64,000 nt of DNA from CAWKEY01 sp963848675 (GTDB taxonomy: Bacteria; Pseudomonadota; Gammaproteobacteria; Methylococcales; Methylomonadaceae), in NCBI GenBank assembly GCA_963848675.1, contig CAWKEY010000021.1:124001-188000 (forward strand), read 5' to 3'. Shown here in pieces: positions 51,464 through 61,501 of this stretch (the stretch's first letter is position 1; each line of letters starts with the position of its first letter). The notes beneath the pieces are model-generated. The model was not told the DNA's origin. It saw only the letters and a program-made list of their open reading frames with translations, and ran no database searches. A program made the position numbers and the translations under genes.

Positions 51464-52456
51464 TCAAGCGTAATGTGAACCGCCCGAATGCACGCCCAAT
51501 CGCTCAAACAAGGCCAAATCATGGTTAGTCATGGGATTATCGGTGGTTAGCAATTTATCCCCATAGAAAATCGAGTTGGCCCCGGCCAAAAAGCATAGCG
51601 CCTGCATTTCATCGCTCATTTTGTTACGGCCGGCCGACAATCGCACGCGTGATTCCGGCAGCATAATTCTGGCCACCGCAATGGTTCTGATAAAAATAAA
51701 GGGATCCAGCGCTTCGGCACCCATCAGTGGCGTGCCTTCCACCTGTACCAGCATATTCACCGGCACGCTTTCAGGATGTTTGGGCAGATTGGCCAGTTGG
51801 ATCAACAGATTGGCGCGATCATCGGCGCTTTCGCCCATGCCGACGATGCCGCCGCAGCAGACGTTGATACCCGCTTCTCTTACCCGCTCCAGTGTGTCCA
51901 GCCTGTCCTGATAAGTGCGCGTGGTAATGACTTCGGAATAATAATCCTCCGAAGTATCCAGATTGTGATTGTAATAATCCAGACCACCTGCCTTAAGCTT
52001 GGCCGTTTGCGCATCGGTCAACATGCCCAGCGTCACACAGGTTTCCATGCCCAGCGCTTTAACGCCCTGTACCATTTCCACTACGCGCTCAATATCCCTG
52101 TCTTTTGGCTGCCGCCAGGCCGCGCCCATGCAAAACCGCGATGCACCCTGAGCTTTGGCCTGCTGCGCAGCCTGTAGCACCTTCTCAACCGGCATTAAGG
52201 CTTCCGGCGTTAAATCGGAATCATATCGCGCACTTTGCGGGCAATAGCCGCAGTCTTCCGAACAGGAACCTGTTTTTATGCTCAACAGGCTGCTCACCTG
52301 AACTTCATTCGGATCAAAATTTTCCCGGTGCACCGTTTGTGCCTTGAAAATCAGATCACTAAATGGCAAGGCATAAAGAGCCTGTACTTCGTCCAGCTGC
52401 CAATCATGGCGAATAGATTTTGTAACTTGAAAGCTAATTGCAGAACTTGCAGACAT
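51464..52456 (-). CDS. bioB: Biotin synthase
   Basis: BioB inserts sulfur into dethiobiotin by radical SAM chemistry. The 330-residue protein has the cluster motif CSEDCGYC (CX3CX2C), FCMGAAWRQPKDRD, NHNLDTSEDYY, CCGGIVGMGES and RLSAGRNKMSDEMQALCFLAGANSIF, the last holding the [2Fe-2S]-site arginine. The start MSASSAIS was chosen because GGAG lies 10 nt upstream. A frame extension reaches 52492. First gene of the bio operon, divergent from comF with about 60 bp for both promoters. Confidence 0.97.
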   Translation of the reverse strand: MSASSAISFQVTKSIRHDWQLDEVQALYALPFSDLIFKAQTVHRENFDPNEVQVSSLLSIKTGSCSEDCGYCPQSARYDSDLTPEALMPVEKVLQAAQQAKAQGASRFCMGAAWRQPKDRDIERVVEMVQGVKALGMETCVTLGMLTDAQTAKLKAGGLDYYNHNLDTSEDYYSEVITTRTYQDRLDTLERVREAGINVCCGGIVGMGESADDRANLLIQLANLPKHPESVPVNMLVQVEGTPLMGAEALDPFIFIRTIAVARIMLPESRVRLSAGRNKMSDEMQALCFLAGANSIFYGDKLLTTDNPMTNHDLALFERLGVHSGGSHYA

Positions 52457-52515
52457 TCTGTTAATCTCCGGCTTGAGTATCGCTTGAGGCACGACAATCT
52501 TGTCAACCTGTTTAA

Positions 52516-53223
52516 ATGAAAATAGTAAACAACTGGATCAATATTATACAGGATTACCTGCTGCCGCCTACCTGCATCTTGTGCGGAAATCCAGGATTTG
52601 AATCGCGTGACATTTGCAATCTGTGCTATCGCCACTTGCACAGAAACAGCAACAGCTGCTATCGCTGCGCTGAAGCCTTTGAAGTAGGCATGAATGGCCC
52701 GACCCTTTGCGGCCGCTGCCAAAGCCACCCTCCAGCTTTTGACCGGACTTATGCGCCATTCCTGCATCAAGGCGCCATTCGCCACCTGATAACGTCATTG
52801 AAATTCAATGCCCATTATAAAAACGCACGCCTGCTCGGAACGCTGCTCTCTGAACACCTCAAGCAAACGGCCGAAAAACCGGATTGCCTGATACCGGTGC
52901 CGCTGCATAAAGCCCGCTACCGGCAGCGCGGTTTCAATCAGGCCATAGAGATTGGCCGCACTGTCTGCAAAGAATTGGACATTCCGCTTGATATTTCGTC
53001 CTGCCAACGCCAACGAAATACTGCGCATCAGACCGGTTTGCCGGCTAGGCAACGCCGCAAGAATCTGGATAAGGCCTTCTCGGTCATCAAACCAATTGAA
53101 GTCCAACACATTGCCATTCTTGATGATGTCATGACGACAGGCTCGACCGCTCATGAACTCGCCCGCCTACTTAAGAAAGCCGGTGTTAACCGTGTAGATG
53201 TCTGGGTTTGCGCCAGAGCTTGA
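52516..53223 (+). CDS. comF: ComF family protein (phosphoribosyltransferase fold)
   Basis: A 235-residue protein with an N-terminal four-cysteine zinc finger region (CILCGNPGFESRDICNLC, then CGRC) and a type I phosphoribosyltransferase domain with the PRPP loop VAILDDVMTTGSTAHEL. Before it lies LIPVPLHKARYRQRGFNQAIEI. ComF/GntX proteins support DNA uptake or use of DNA as nutrient. In gammaproteobacteria the gene often lies next to bio genes, as here. Confidence 0.9.
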   Translation: MKIVNNWINIIQDYLLPPTCILCGNPGFESRDICNLCYRHLHRNSNSCYRCAEAFEVGMNGPTLCGRCQSHPPAFDRTYAPFLHQGAIRHLITSLKFNAHYKNARLLGTLLSEHLKQTAEKPDCLIPVPLHKARYRQRGFNQAIEIGRTVCKELDIPLDISSCQRQRNTAHQTGLPARQRRKNLDKAFSVIKPIEVQHIAILDDVMTTGSTAHELARLLKKAGVNRVDVWVCARA

Positions 53224-53281
53224 TTGTAATCAAATTTAAGTGCCGAAGTTGGATCGGCAGATAAAGCCCGTTTTTGTAAAC

Positions 53282-54802
53282 ATGACAAAATTGCGTTATC
53301 CATACAGTAAATTTTGGGACTTTTGCTGCCTATTCGCAGGCATTTTTCTCATGTTATCTTTTGCCCCTTTTCAATACGCATATTTGGCGCTCGCTGCACT
53401 TTGTTTTTTGTTTGCATCCTGGCTACACATCACGCCCGGACGCGCCGCATTAAGAGGTTTTTTATTCGGCCTGGGCGCTTTCGGTACCGGCGTCTCCTGG
53501 GTTTATATCAGCATTCATGATTTTGGCGGCGCCAGCGTCATGGCGTCCATTGCCCTTACCAGTCTATTTGTTGGTGTCTGGGCCATGTTTCCAGCATTGG
53601 CTGGATATCTTTCAGTCATGGCGATGCCCAAAAATTCCGGTCTGCTGCAAATTTTAATCATGCCCACGGTTTGGATATTGATTGAATATACGCGCGGTTA
53701 TTTATGGCTGAACGGATTTCCCTGGCTGCAAATCGCCTATAGCCAATTAGAAACACCTTTGGCGGGATATATTCCCATTCTGGGAGTTTATGGCACGGGA
53801 TTTGTGTTAGCCATGACGGCAGCCGCCCTGCTTGCCGCTTTTTACAATAAAAAAATGCGCGGAGTACTGCTGACTATGATTGCTCTCGTGTGGGCAGCCG
53901 GCAGTGGTTTGCAAACAATTGAATGGACTTATGCTATCGGACAACCTTTTAACGTCGCCTTACTTCAAGGCAACATTACCCAGGACCAAAAATGGCGACC
54001 CGAGAATAAAATCAAAACGCTTTTGCGATACAAGAGGATGACCGAAGAAAACTGGGATGCGTCGGTCATTGTCTGGCCTGAAACGGCTATTCCTGCCTAT
54101 CTAGCCGAGGTCAATGAAACTTTTTTGCAGCCGCTGCATGTTGAGGCAACCAAACGGCAAAGCGATTTGATTATCAGCGTCCCTGCGAAAGGCGCTACAC
54201 AACATGACAATTATAATGCTGTCATTACTTTGGGAAAGCACCAAGGCATGTATCGCAAAAATCATTTGTTGCCTTTTGGCGAATATCTGCCTTTACAACC
54301 CCTATCCGGATTTATCCTGGATAAGCTAAAGATTAGATTAGGTGATTTTAAACCGGGCGGAGCGAATCAGGATTTACTAAAAGCGGGAGGCTATCCGTTT
54401 ATTACCTCCATTTGCTATGAAGATGCGTTCGGCTATGCCCATATTCGTAGACTGAATGACGCAGCCTACCTTGTCAATGTAACCAATGACGCCTGGTTTG
54501 GCGACTCACTGGAACCTCATCAACATCTACAAATCGCCCAAATGCGGGCCATGGAAACCGGGCGATTTTTATTACGTGCCACTAATACCGGCGTGACCGC
54601 CATTGTGGCGCCGGATGGCAAGATCATTAATCAGGCGCCATTATTTACAACGACAGCACTCAGAGGGGCAATTACGCCCATGGCAGGATTAACACCTTAC
54701 TCCAGGCTTGGTGATGCAGCGGTAATCAATGTTCTGTTGATTTCATTATTTTGCATGATGCTATACCGCCTGATTTTATGGCGTAAACGCCCTCAAATTT
54801 AG
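53282..54802 (+). CDS. lnt: Apolipoprotein N-acyltransferase
   Basis: Lnt adds the third acyl chain to lipoproteins at the periplasmic face of the inner membrane. From the ATG at 53282 the protein has 506 residues (E. coli 512). Several N-terminal membrane segments are followed by the nitrilase-type domain with catalytic Glu in VIVWPETAIPAY, Lys in MYRKNHLLPFGEYLP and Cys in ITSICYEDAFG, and NVTNDAWFGDSLEPHQHLQIAQMRAMETGR. A GTG at 53240 would add 14 residues. Several lipoprotein substrates are encoded in this window. Confidence 0.96.
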   Translation: MTKLRYPYSKFWDFCCLFAGIFLMLSFAPFQYAYLALAALCFLFASWLHITPGRAALRGFLFGLGAFGTGVSWVYISIHDFGGASVMASIALTSLFVGVWAMFPALAGYLSVMAMPKNSGLLQILIMPTVWILIEYTRGYLWLNGFPWLQIAYSQLETPLAGYIPILGVYGTGFVLAMTAAALLAAFYNKKMRGVLLTMIALVWAAGSGLQTIEWTYAIGQPFNVALLQGNITQDQKWRPENKIKTLLRYKRMTEENWDASVIVWPETAIPAYLAEVNETFLQPLHVEATKRQSDLIISVPAKGATQHDNYNAVITLGKHQGMYRKNHLLPFGEYLPLQPLSGFILDKLKIRLGDFKPGGANQDLLKAGGYPFITSICYEDAFGYAHIRRLNDAAYLVNVTNDAWFGDSLEPHQHLQIAQMRAMETGRFLLRATNTGVTAIVAPDGKIINQAPLFTTTALRGAITPMAGLTPYSRLGDAAVINVLLISLFCMMLYRLILWRKRPQI

Positions 54803-54869
54803 CTCAATACGTCTTCTGGCCAAATTTTCTCGCCATTTAACAGGTATGCTCCGAAAACATTTATTTGAA

Positions 54870-56009
54870 TTATTGGTTTTGCTGTTTAAACGGCAGAAAA
54901 ACGGCCGCATCCTGTTTATAAAACTGCAGGGCTTTTTGCTCTCTGGCTATAAACTGTTCGATCGCTTTGGCAAACCGGGCATCTTTAATCCAGTGCGCGG
55001 AATACGTGGTGATTGGCTCAAATCCACGCGAAATCTTGTGTTCGCCTTGAGCACCGGAATCAAACCGCTGCAAGCCCTGCTCGATGCAATAGTCCAGTCC
55101 CTGATAATAGCAGGCTTCAAAATGCAGGGCATTATAGTCTTCATAACAGCCCCAATAGCGGCCATACAAGGTCTCGTCGCCGACAAAACTCAATGCCGCG
55201 CCCACATAGCGGCCGTCTTTTAACGCCAGAACCAATAGTAGCTGCTCGGGCATGGTGGCCGCTATTTGCTGAAAAAACGCCAGATTCAAATAAGGCTGCG
55301 AGCCTCTTTTCAAATACGTCATCGAATAAAACTGAAAAAATACCTGCCATTGCAAATCACTGACATCCGGTCCCGCGATACGCAGGATACGAATGCCCTG
55401 TTCGCTGACTAGGCACCGCTCGCGCTTGAGCATTTTGCGTTTGCCGGCGCTCAGGCTTTGCAGATAGTCATCGAAATCGTGGTAACCACGGTTAAACCAG
55501 TGAAACTGCACACCCTCGCGAATACTCAAGCCCAATGACCGTAACTGTTCGGCCTGCTGCTCGATCGGGAACAAGCAATGCCATGAAGAAATACCACCTT
55601 GTTCTGAAAGCTTTTTGATAAAGTCCAGCAATGCTTGCATGACTTGAAGCGGGCCGGTACCGGCTTGAATAACAATTCGCGCGCCCTGACAAGGTGTCAG
55701 CGGGATGGCTGTCAAGCCTTTTGGGTAATAATCGAGTCCCTGCTGCTGATAAGCCTGTGCCCACTGATGATCAAACACATATTCGCCCCAGGAATGCTGT
55801 TTGAGATACAGCGGCATCAACGCAACCAGTTGATCATCATCCAACACCAGCAAATGGGAAGGAACCCAGCCCGTTTGCGCGGAGACCGAACCGCTTTGCT
55901 CCAGCGCCAATAAAAACTCATGACGCAGAAAGGGGTAAGCAACGCCGGCCAGACGATTCCAGTCAGCCCCATCAGCTTGCGTCATGCTATTGATTTGTTT
56001 TACTTGCAT
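54870..56009 (-). CDS. GNAT/FemAB-like acyltransferase family protein (DUF482)
   Basis: A 379-residue protein of the group annotated as peptidoglycan biosynthesis/GNAT (PF04339). Typical segments are FLRHEFLLALEQSGSV, GWVPSHLLV, LMPLYLKQHSWGEYVFD, YPKGLTAIPLTPCQGARI, LPEQ-type lobes, and the end QGEHKISRGFEPITTYSAHWI. The fold is a tandem GNAT related to FemX. The substrate is not established. A GTG at 56033 would add 8 residues. It converges with lnt and is divergent from the DUF938 gene. Confidence 0.85.
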   Translation of the reverse strand: MQVKQINSMTQADGADWNRLAGVAYPFLRHEFLLALEQSGSVSAQTGWVPSHLLVLDDDQLVALMPLYLKQHSWGEYVFDHQWAQAYQQQGLDYYPKGLTAIPLTPCQGARIVIQAGTGPLQVMQALLDFIKKLSEQGGISSWHCLFPIEQQAEQLRSLGLSIREGVQFHWFNRGYHDFDDYLQSLSAGKRKMLKRERCLVSEQGIRILRIAGPDVSDLQWQVFFQFYSMTYLKRGSQPYLNLAFFQQIAATMPEQLLLVLALKDGRYVGAALSFVGDETLYGRYWGCYEDYNALHFEACYYQGLDYCIEQGLQRFDSGAQGEHKISRGFEPITTYSAHWIKDARFAKAIEQFIAREQKALQFYKQDAAVFLPFKQQNQ

Positions 56010-56062
56010 TTTTAAAAACAGTACAGTTGACACTGTAAGATAACATCAATCCATCGTAAATA

Positions 56063-56659
56063 ATGACTCATAAACCTTTTTCACAGGCCTGTGAAAATAA
56101 TAAAGCCCCCATTTTGCAGATTATTAGAAGCATTTTTTCTCAGCCAGCCACCATTTGGGAAATCGGCAGCGGCACGGGTCAGCACGCCTGTTATTTTGCC
56201 AAACACCTGCCGCATGTTGAATGGCAGCCTACCGATAAGGCTGAACATATTCCCGGTATCCGTTTGTGGCAGGAAGACGCGCAATTAGCCAACCTGAAAC
56301 CGCCTTTAAGCCTGGATGTTACAGATGAGGTATGGCCATGCAGATCTATAGACGCATTATTCACCGCCAATACGCTGCATATCATGAGCCGGGATGAAGT
56401 GCAGAGTTTCTTTGAGCGCCTGACCATTTACATGAATGCCAACGCGATGCTTTGTATGTATGGCCCGTTTAACTATAACGGAACTTATACCAGTGACAGC
56501 AATGCCTGTTTTGACCAATGGCTTAAAAGCCAGAATGCCTTAAGTGGCATTAAAGATAGTGAATACGTTCTGTCTTTAGCAACATCCATCGGCCTTAAAT
56601 TAGTGTCTGATTTTGCCATGCCCGCCAACAATCGACTGCTGGTTTTGCAAAACAGCTAA
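56063..56659 (+). CDS. DUF938 family SAM-dependent methyltransferase
   Basis: A 198-residue protein starting KPFSQACENNKAPILQIIRSIF, with SAM motif I WEIGSGTGQHACYFAKHLPHVEWQPTD and IDALFTANTLHIMS, YGPFNYNGTYTSDSN. This pattern is typical of DUF938 proteins. The substrate is unknown. Divergent from the GNAT gene with a short shared gap. Confidence 0.85.
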   Translation: MTHKPFSQACENNKAPILQIIRSIFSQPATIWEIGSGTGQHACYFAKHLPHVEWQPTDKAEHIPGIRLWQEDAQLANLKPPLSLDVTDEVWPCRSIDALFTANTLHIMSRDEVQSFFERLTIYMNANAMLCMYGPFNYNGTYTSDSNACFDQWLKSQNALSGIKDSEYVLSLATSIGLKLVSDFAMPANNRLLVLQNS

Positions 56660-56718
56660 AACCATAGCGGCAGATACGTAATGCGGACGAAGTCTTGCCG
56701 ATCCGGCTTTTTAGCAAT

Positions 56719-56748
56719 AAAAAAAGGGCGGCTAAAGCCGCCCCTTCT
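56719..56748. terminator. Bidirectional terminator between the DUF938 gene and transketolase
   Basis: Stem GGGCGGCT / AGCCGCCC with a very short loop. It has a strong A-run on the left, which becomes the T-run for the leftward transketolase gene. Confidence 0.75.
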
Positions 56749-56763
56749 GAACGCTTAATCGGA

Positions 56764-58668
56764 TCAAGCTTTCAGCAGTTCCTTAACCTTGGCCATGATG
56801 CCTACCGGATCGATGCCTTGATGCGGAAATTGTTCCCATAGCCCACCGCAGCCTTCCTGATGCGTGCCCAGATGCGCGTATTTGGGCGCATGACCGCGTT
56901 CAAGCAACCAGGAGCCAAAACGGCTACCCAAACCGGTTTTACGGTTGAAGGATTCCACCACCAGCACCATAGGCGATGCGCCCAGTTTAGCCATCATGTC
57001 CTCATCGATGGCCGTCAAGGTTGGTTTGTTGATCAGACCAACATCAATGCCTTCCTGCTTCAGACGCTCTACCGCATCCAGGGCGCGGTACAAGGCTTCA
57101 CCGAAGCTGACGATATAACCTTGAGTCCCCTCGCGGATCACTTCATCCTTGCCGGAAACGAACTTGTAGTTGCCGCTAAAGAATTCATCACCGTTGCTAT
57201 CCAGAATCATCGGAACCTTGGAGCGGGTCGAGAACACAAAACGCAGGCCCGGATTGAAGAAGATGGTTTCCATGCAGGCTTTCATCTGGTTCGGATCAGC
57301 GGGAAAGTAAAGGTTGGTCGCATAGCCGTCGCTCAAACCGTTGTCGGCAAACATGTTGTTCAGACCGAAATGGCAGGTATTGTCGGCCATATCATCAATC
57401 CCCGAATGGGAAAAGTGGCAGAGCACATTGGAATTATTCAAGCGCGCCATGGTGATCTCGGAAATACACATTTCCAGGAAGGCGCTGAAAGTGCCAAAAA
57501 TGCCTTGTTTGCCCTTTTCCATCCCGAAACCGGCCGCAGCCGAGAAATTGCCGCGTTCCATGATGCCGGAGGAGATAAACACTTCAGGATAGGCATCGTG
57601 GATTTTTTTCAGGCCGCAGGAGCCTTCCAGATCGCTGTCTATCACGCGCACTTTTTCAACCCGATCGGCTTCGCTCATGCGTCCTAAGATCGCAACAGCG
57701 GCGTCGCCGAAAACGTTGCGGTTGGCGTCCCATTTGTCGCTGGATCCCTTAAATACATAGTCGTGCTTGGGCGCCTTGATGCCTTTGAGATGATCGGCCG
57801 CGGCTTGTTGTCCGCGGGATTCCAGGTATTCAATTGCCAGTTTCACGGTAATCACGTCATGACCATGGGTGGAGCCTTCCAGACCCACAATTCCCGGGCA
57901 CATCGGACGATGGTTAATCACAGCAACCGGGCCGGCGGTGTTGACGGCGGTGCAAATACGCTGATACAGATCGTCAATATCTTCGCCATCGCCCTCGAGA
58001 ACTGTTAAACCGTGGCCGGCCAGCGTTTTAGCGGTCGTACATCCCGTTAAATAATGCGAGGGGTGACCGGCAATGGTGACATCGTTGTCATCGATAATCA
58101 GTTTGACATTTAGCTCTTGCGCAACGGCAAGGCGTGCCGCTTCGGCATCGTTGCCTTCCTGCTGGGAGCCGTCCGAGCCCAGACAGAACAGAATCTTGCA
58201 CGGATTGGCCATGGCCACGCCATTGACATAAGGCCACATGTGCCCCAAGCGTCCCGAGCTAAATTTTACGCCGGGCGTAAAGCCCAGTTCCGGATGTCCT
58301 GGGAGATGCGAATGGGCCTCGCGATAACGCATCAGTTGTTCTGCGGGCAGGTCACCGTTCAAGGCAGACATTAGATATTGAGTGGCCACACGATGCCCTG
58401 CTTCGTCAAAAAAAATCGGCACGTATTGATCGGCATCGCCGCGAAACAAAGCGTCCATAATCACGACTTCGGGCACGGTATCGTAGGGACCGCCGGTATG
58501 TCCGCCGACGCCTCTGGCAGCGCCGGTAGCGGTAAAGAAGACGATCGCGTCACGGCACAGTTGAATATTAGCCTTGAGGCTGGCCCGCTGCTCGTTTGTT
58601 AGGGTTTTATTGCTGGTGTTCAGAGTTATGCGCTGATAAGCGCCAAGATCAATTGGAAATGTATTCAT
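56764..58668 (-). CDS. Transketolase family protein (thiamine diphosphate-dependent)
   Basis: A 634-residue ThDP enzyme with transketolase layout. The N-terminal cofactor domain has GGHTGGPYDTVPEV, GRLGHMWPYVNGVAMANP and the ThDP motif GSDGSQQEGNDAEAARLAVAQELNVKLIIDDNDV. The pyrimidine domain has FISSGIMERGNFSAAAGFGMEKGKQGIFGTFSAFLEM, with the activating Glu. The C-terminal domain has GYIVSFGEALYRALDAVERL and LVVESFNRKTGLGSRFG. In methanotrophs transketolase rearranges sugar phosphates for ribulose-monophosphate regeneration. It is not close to TktA in detail, so the exact substrates are uncertain. It has a long upstream region without other genes. Confidence 0.85.
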   Translation of the reverse strand: MNTFPIDLGAYQRITLNTSNKTLTNEQRASLKANIQLCRDAIVFFTATGAARGVGGHTGGPYDTVPEVVIMDALFRGDADQYVPIFFDEAGHRVATQYLMSALNGDLPAEQLMRYREAHSHLPGHPELGFTPGVKFSSGRLGHMWPYVNGVAMANPCKILFCLGSDGSQQEGNDAEAARLAVAQELNVKLIIDDNDVTIAGHPSHYLTGCTTAKTLAGHGLTVLEGDGEDIDDLYQRICTAVNTAGPVAVINHRPMCPGIVGLEGSTHGHDVITVKLAIEYLESRGQQAAADHLKGIKAPKHDYVFKGSSDKWDANRNVFGDAAVAILGRMSEADRVEKVRVIDSDLEGSCGLKKIHDAYPEVFISSGIMERGNFSAAAGFGMEKGKQGIFGTFSAFLEMCISEITMARLNNSNVLCHFSHSGIDDMADNTCHFGLNNMFADNGLSDGYATNLYFPADPNQMKACMETIFFNPGLRFVFSTRSKVPMILDSNGDEFFSGNYKFVSGKDEVIREGTQGYIVSFGEALYRALDAVERLKQEGIDVGLINKPTLTAIDEDMMAKLGASPMVLVVESFNRKTGLGSRFGSWLLERGHAPKYAHLGTHQEGCGGLWEQFPHQGIDPVGIMAKVKELLKA

Positions 58669-59060
58669 CGTTAAGCTCTTGTTATTAAAATTAAATGAGT
58701 GACCGATTAAGAAGCCGAAAGAACTGCTTTCAGCTAAATCCTTCTGATAATAAGTTAAAACAGCGATTTTCGATATAACATTTTCTGCTGATTAGGAATA
58801 TTCAGCTCTAGCCTCTATATATCTGGCCGGCCATAAATGGTCACAGCCCAGGCAACCGCCACTGGGGGCAGGGGTTTGAGCTGAAATCGCCGATTAAATT
58901 GATAGCTGATCGCAGCTATCCCTAAAAACCGCAGTTAGTCCACGAAAAGCGCGAAGGCACGAAAGTAATAAGACTATTGTAGACACAGCCACTTACCCTT
59001 TGGGCGTCGATCTAAAACATGCTATCTATTTGAATATGTTGGTGCTTTTTGTGATTTTCG
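58669..59060. other. Intergenic region upstream of transketolase, no gene seen
   Basis: About 390 bp without a convincing frame. It should hold the leftward transketolase promoter. It contains a half copy of repeat R4 at 58940-58965 (CCACGAAAAGCGCGAAGGCA plus CGAAAG). No riboswitch pattern was recognised. Confidence 0.5.
58940..58965. repeat. Half copy of repeat family R4
   Basis: CCACGAAAAGCGCGAAGGCACGAAAG resembles the CACGAAG arms of the copies at 26345 and 51368. Confidence 0.4.
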
Positions 59061-59325
59061 GTGCGCTGTCCCCCGGCCTGAGAGGAGGTTGCCATGTAAA
59101 TTGTCGATTAGACATGTAGCTTCGGTCTGTCGTGTACCGGCAACGGGACACGGGGGGCAAGAGCCGGTCATGCGTGGAAGCGCATAGCGAAGGTGCGGAA
59201 ACGTACCGGACAGCGAAGCGGTGAGCCATAGAGCAAGCGAAACTTATTCGGCCTCGTTACACTAAGGAGAGTGGTTAACCTGCCGGAAAAGGCGAAACGA
59301 AACCAGCACGGACTGTGAAGCAATT
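59061..59325 (+). mobile_element. Probable 5' fragment of a group II intron
   Basis: The segment begins GTGCG, the usual group II 5' end. It continues with structured, G/A-rich sequence resembling intron domain I (GAGAGGAGGTTGCCATGTAA, then GGCAAGAGCCGGTCATGCG, then GCGGTGAGCCATAGAGCAAG). No reverse transcriptase gene and no domain V/VI hairpin follow, so only the 5' part remains. The right edge is approximate and meets the decayed gene at about 59360. The call is from motif memory, not from a covariance-model search. Confidence 0.45.
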
Positions 59326-59359
59326 GTTGGCGCCAACAAGCATTGTCAAAACGTACCTC

Positions 59360-61035
59360 GATCCATTAAATATTTACGTTTTATGCGAAAACGCATCTCG
59401 AATTAAAAAGGTTGTTACAGAAGCGATGGCCTTATAAAGCATTCAATCCGAGCGAGCAGAGTTCAAATCCGATCCAGTGGCGCAAAGAGAGTTGAAAGAT
59501 CGTCTACACACTATTAAGCACATCGAAGCAGAAATTTTAAGTCAATATTTGGAGCAACCCGAATCGAATCGATGAGTTTGGCGAGGCGAGCGACTGAAAT
59601 TACCTACGCGGCGCGAATTACAAAATCAATTATCCAATGTATTAGAAACGGTTTATGACCAAGCACCGTTAGTTAAAAATGAGCTGACAAATCGCGATAA
59701 AACATCAGGGTAGGCTAATGGTGCCAAAAATAAACTGATTCAGGCATTGTTATCAAACGCCCATTTAGAAGATCTCGGCTTTGACAGCACAAAATACCCT
59801 GCCGAAAAAACCATTTATCGTGCCGTCTTTAAAGAGACAGGCATTCATGCCAATAAAAAAGGTTTGTGGCAATTAGTGGCACCACCTGCTGAAAATAAAT
59901 ACCGGTTTTCATATGTTTGGCAGGGGATCAATGATTTCTTAGCGAACAGCTCTTCGCCACGAAAATTGACAGACATCTATTCGCTCATAGAAAAACCACC
60001 CTATGGTGTGCAAAAAGGTGTGTCATCGTTAATTTTTGTAGCCTACTATATGGCTAATCAAAGATCGCTGGCACTCTACGAAAGCGATGTTTTTTGCCCA
60101 TTAGTTACCCAGGAAGTTTTCGAAATTTTAGCTAAACGCCCTGAACTGTTCTCTGTTGAAGCTTTCGACTTCACAGGAATAAGAGCCAACCTGTTTAATA
60201 GCTATCTGGAAAAACTGATAGGAAAAGTACCAGTAAGAAAGCACATTGCTTGACATTGTAAAGCCATTGGCGAAATTTATTGCCCAGTTACCTCAATACA
60301 CACTTTCAATGAAAACCCTGGATTCTCAAACGATTGCAGTTCGTGATGCCTTTCAGAATACGCAAAGCCCAAGAAGCTGCTATTTGAAACATTGCCCCAG
60401 GCTTGCGGTTATCCGTCGTATGTTGGAACAGACTTGAATACCAACAATCCAAACGATTTTTTAAATGAACTGGTTAGGCACTTAAATATCTTAAACAAAG
60501 CGTATGAAAACCTGCTTAAAAGTTTTAAAGACCAGCTAGCCAGTGCGCTTAAAGAACCTGCTGATTTAAACCTGGCCGATCTTAGCACCGCTATAACCAA
60601 AAAGTACGCGGGGTTAGAAAAATACACCATTGATTTGCAAGGACTTAAAGCCTTTATCTTAAGACTGCAAAATAACAAAGAAACTGATGAAGCCTGGCTG
60701 GAATCAATAGCCGCTTTCCTTGGTAAAGCGCCGCCTAATAAATGGCTGCAAAATCATAGTTTGGATGCAGAATACCGCCTTATCGAGTTTAGTGATCGCC
60801 TGGATCAACTGGCATATTGGTGCATTCGCATCAATTGAAGGCTAATGTAGATACCCAGGTGACAGTATTCCGTGTTGTTAACGAGCAAGGGGCAAAAGAC
60901 CAAATAGCGTATCTGAATGAACAACTAAGAAATCAGGCGCGAGCTGTTGTTGATGGTATTCAGTACGATTTTAAAAATGCCAACAAACAATTGAAGTTGG
61001 CGATTATTGCCGAACTCATCAGTGAAGTGAGCTAA
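59360..61035 (+). pseudogene. Remnant of a large defence-island type protein (possibly BrxC/PglY/DUF6079-like C-terminal part)
   Basis: A coherent protein can be followed for over 500 residues but is broken at least six times. There are in-frame stops TAA (59435), TGA (59573) and TAG (59711), and frameshifts near 60253, 60375 and 60830. Readable parts include ENASRIKKVVTEAMAL, WRGERLKLPTRRELQNQLSN, EKTIYRAVFKETGIHANKKG, SYVWQGINDFLANSS, ALYESDVFCPLVTQEVFEIL, LLFETLPQACGYP and ANVDTQVTVFRVVNEQGAKDQ. From memory the pattern resembles the C-terminal helical part of large P-loop ATPases in phage-defence islands. The ATPase part is absent. Family assignment is tentative. The decay itself is seen directly. 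Confidence 0.6.
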
Positions 61036-61126
61036 CTTATGCGTTTAACAGTCTTTCAAACACAGGTTATATCATGGACGATGACTGTGTTTTAGAGGAT
61101 ATGCGCACTGTGAAAAAATTATAATA

Positions 61127-61501
61127 ATGAAAGGTGCAAAAGTTGAGTCTCATGAGCAAAACGACCAAGACATTCAGTGGACTCGCATTGTCGAGTTGGA
61201 ACTGGTGCCGCACCCGGATCAACTTCTACCTGAGATTACGGAGATGGACTTCGGAATGAATAGCGGAGCATTGAGGATGAAGCAGCTTGCTGCAACAGCC
61301 GGTCACATACTGCGAAAATGGTGCATGGACTGTTCACCTATCCACAGCTTTCAAGGAGGCGGAATGCCCGTTGAGGCTAAGGAATCAGTTGGCTTTGTAT
61401 GGGGTAAAAAATGCCGTGATTACCTCGGATTAACAAATGTGTTGATCAGCAACCCGTCGAAGCTAAATCGGCCTAAAGCAGAGAGGATGAATTGTGTCTG
61501 A
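61127..61501 (+). CDS. Hypothetical protein upstream of hsdR
   Basis: A 124-residue frame (MKGAKVESHEQNDQDIQW at the start, PKAERMNCV at the end). It overlaps the hsdR start by 8 bp. It has three cysteines in the middle and C-terminal part (RKWCMDC, KKCRDYLG) and no recognisable domain. The position between a pseudogene and a broken restriction gene makes a small accessory gene or a remnant equally possible. Confidence 0.4.
   Translation: MKGAKVESHEQNDQDIQWTRIVELELVPHPDQLLPEITEMDFGMNSGALRMKQLAATAGHILRKWCMDCSPIHSFQGGGMPVEAKESVGFVWGKKCRDYLGLTNVLISNPSKLNRPKAERMNCV

Noticed and set aside
58800..58910. G/C-rich structured stretch upstream of transketolase as a possible riboswitch
   Set aside because: It matches neither the TPP nor the c-di-GMP riboswitch landmarks that I could check by eye.
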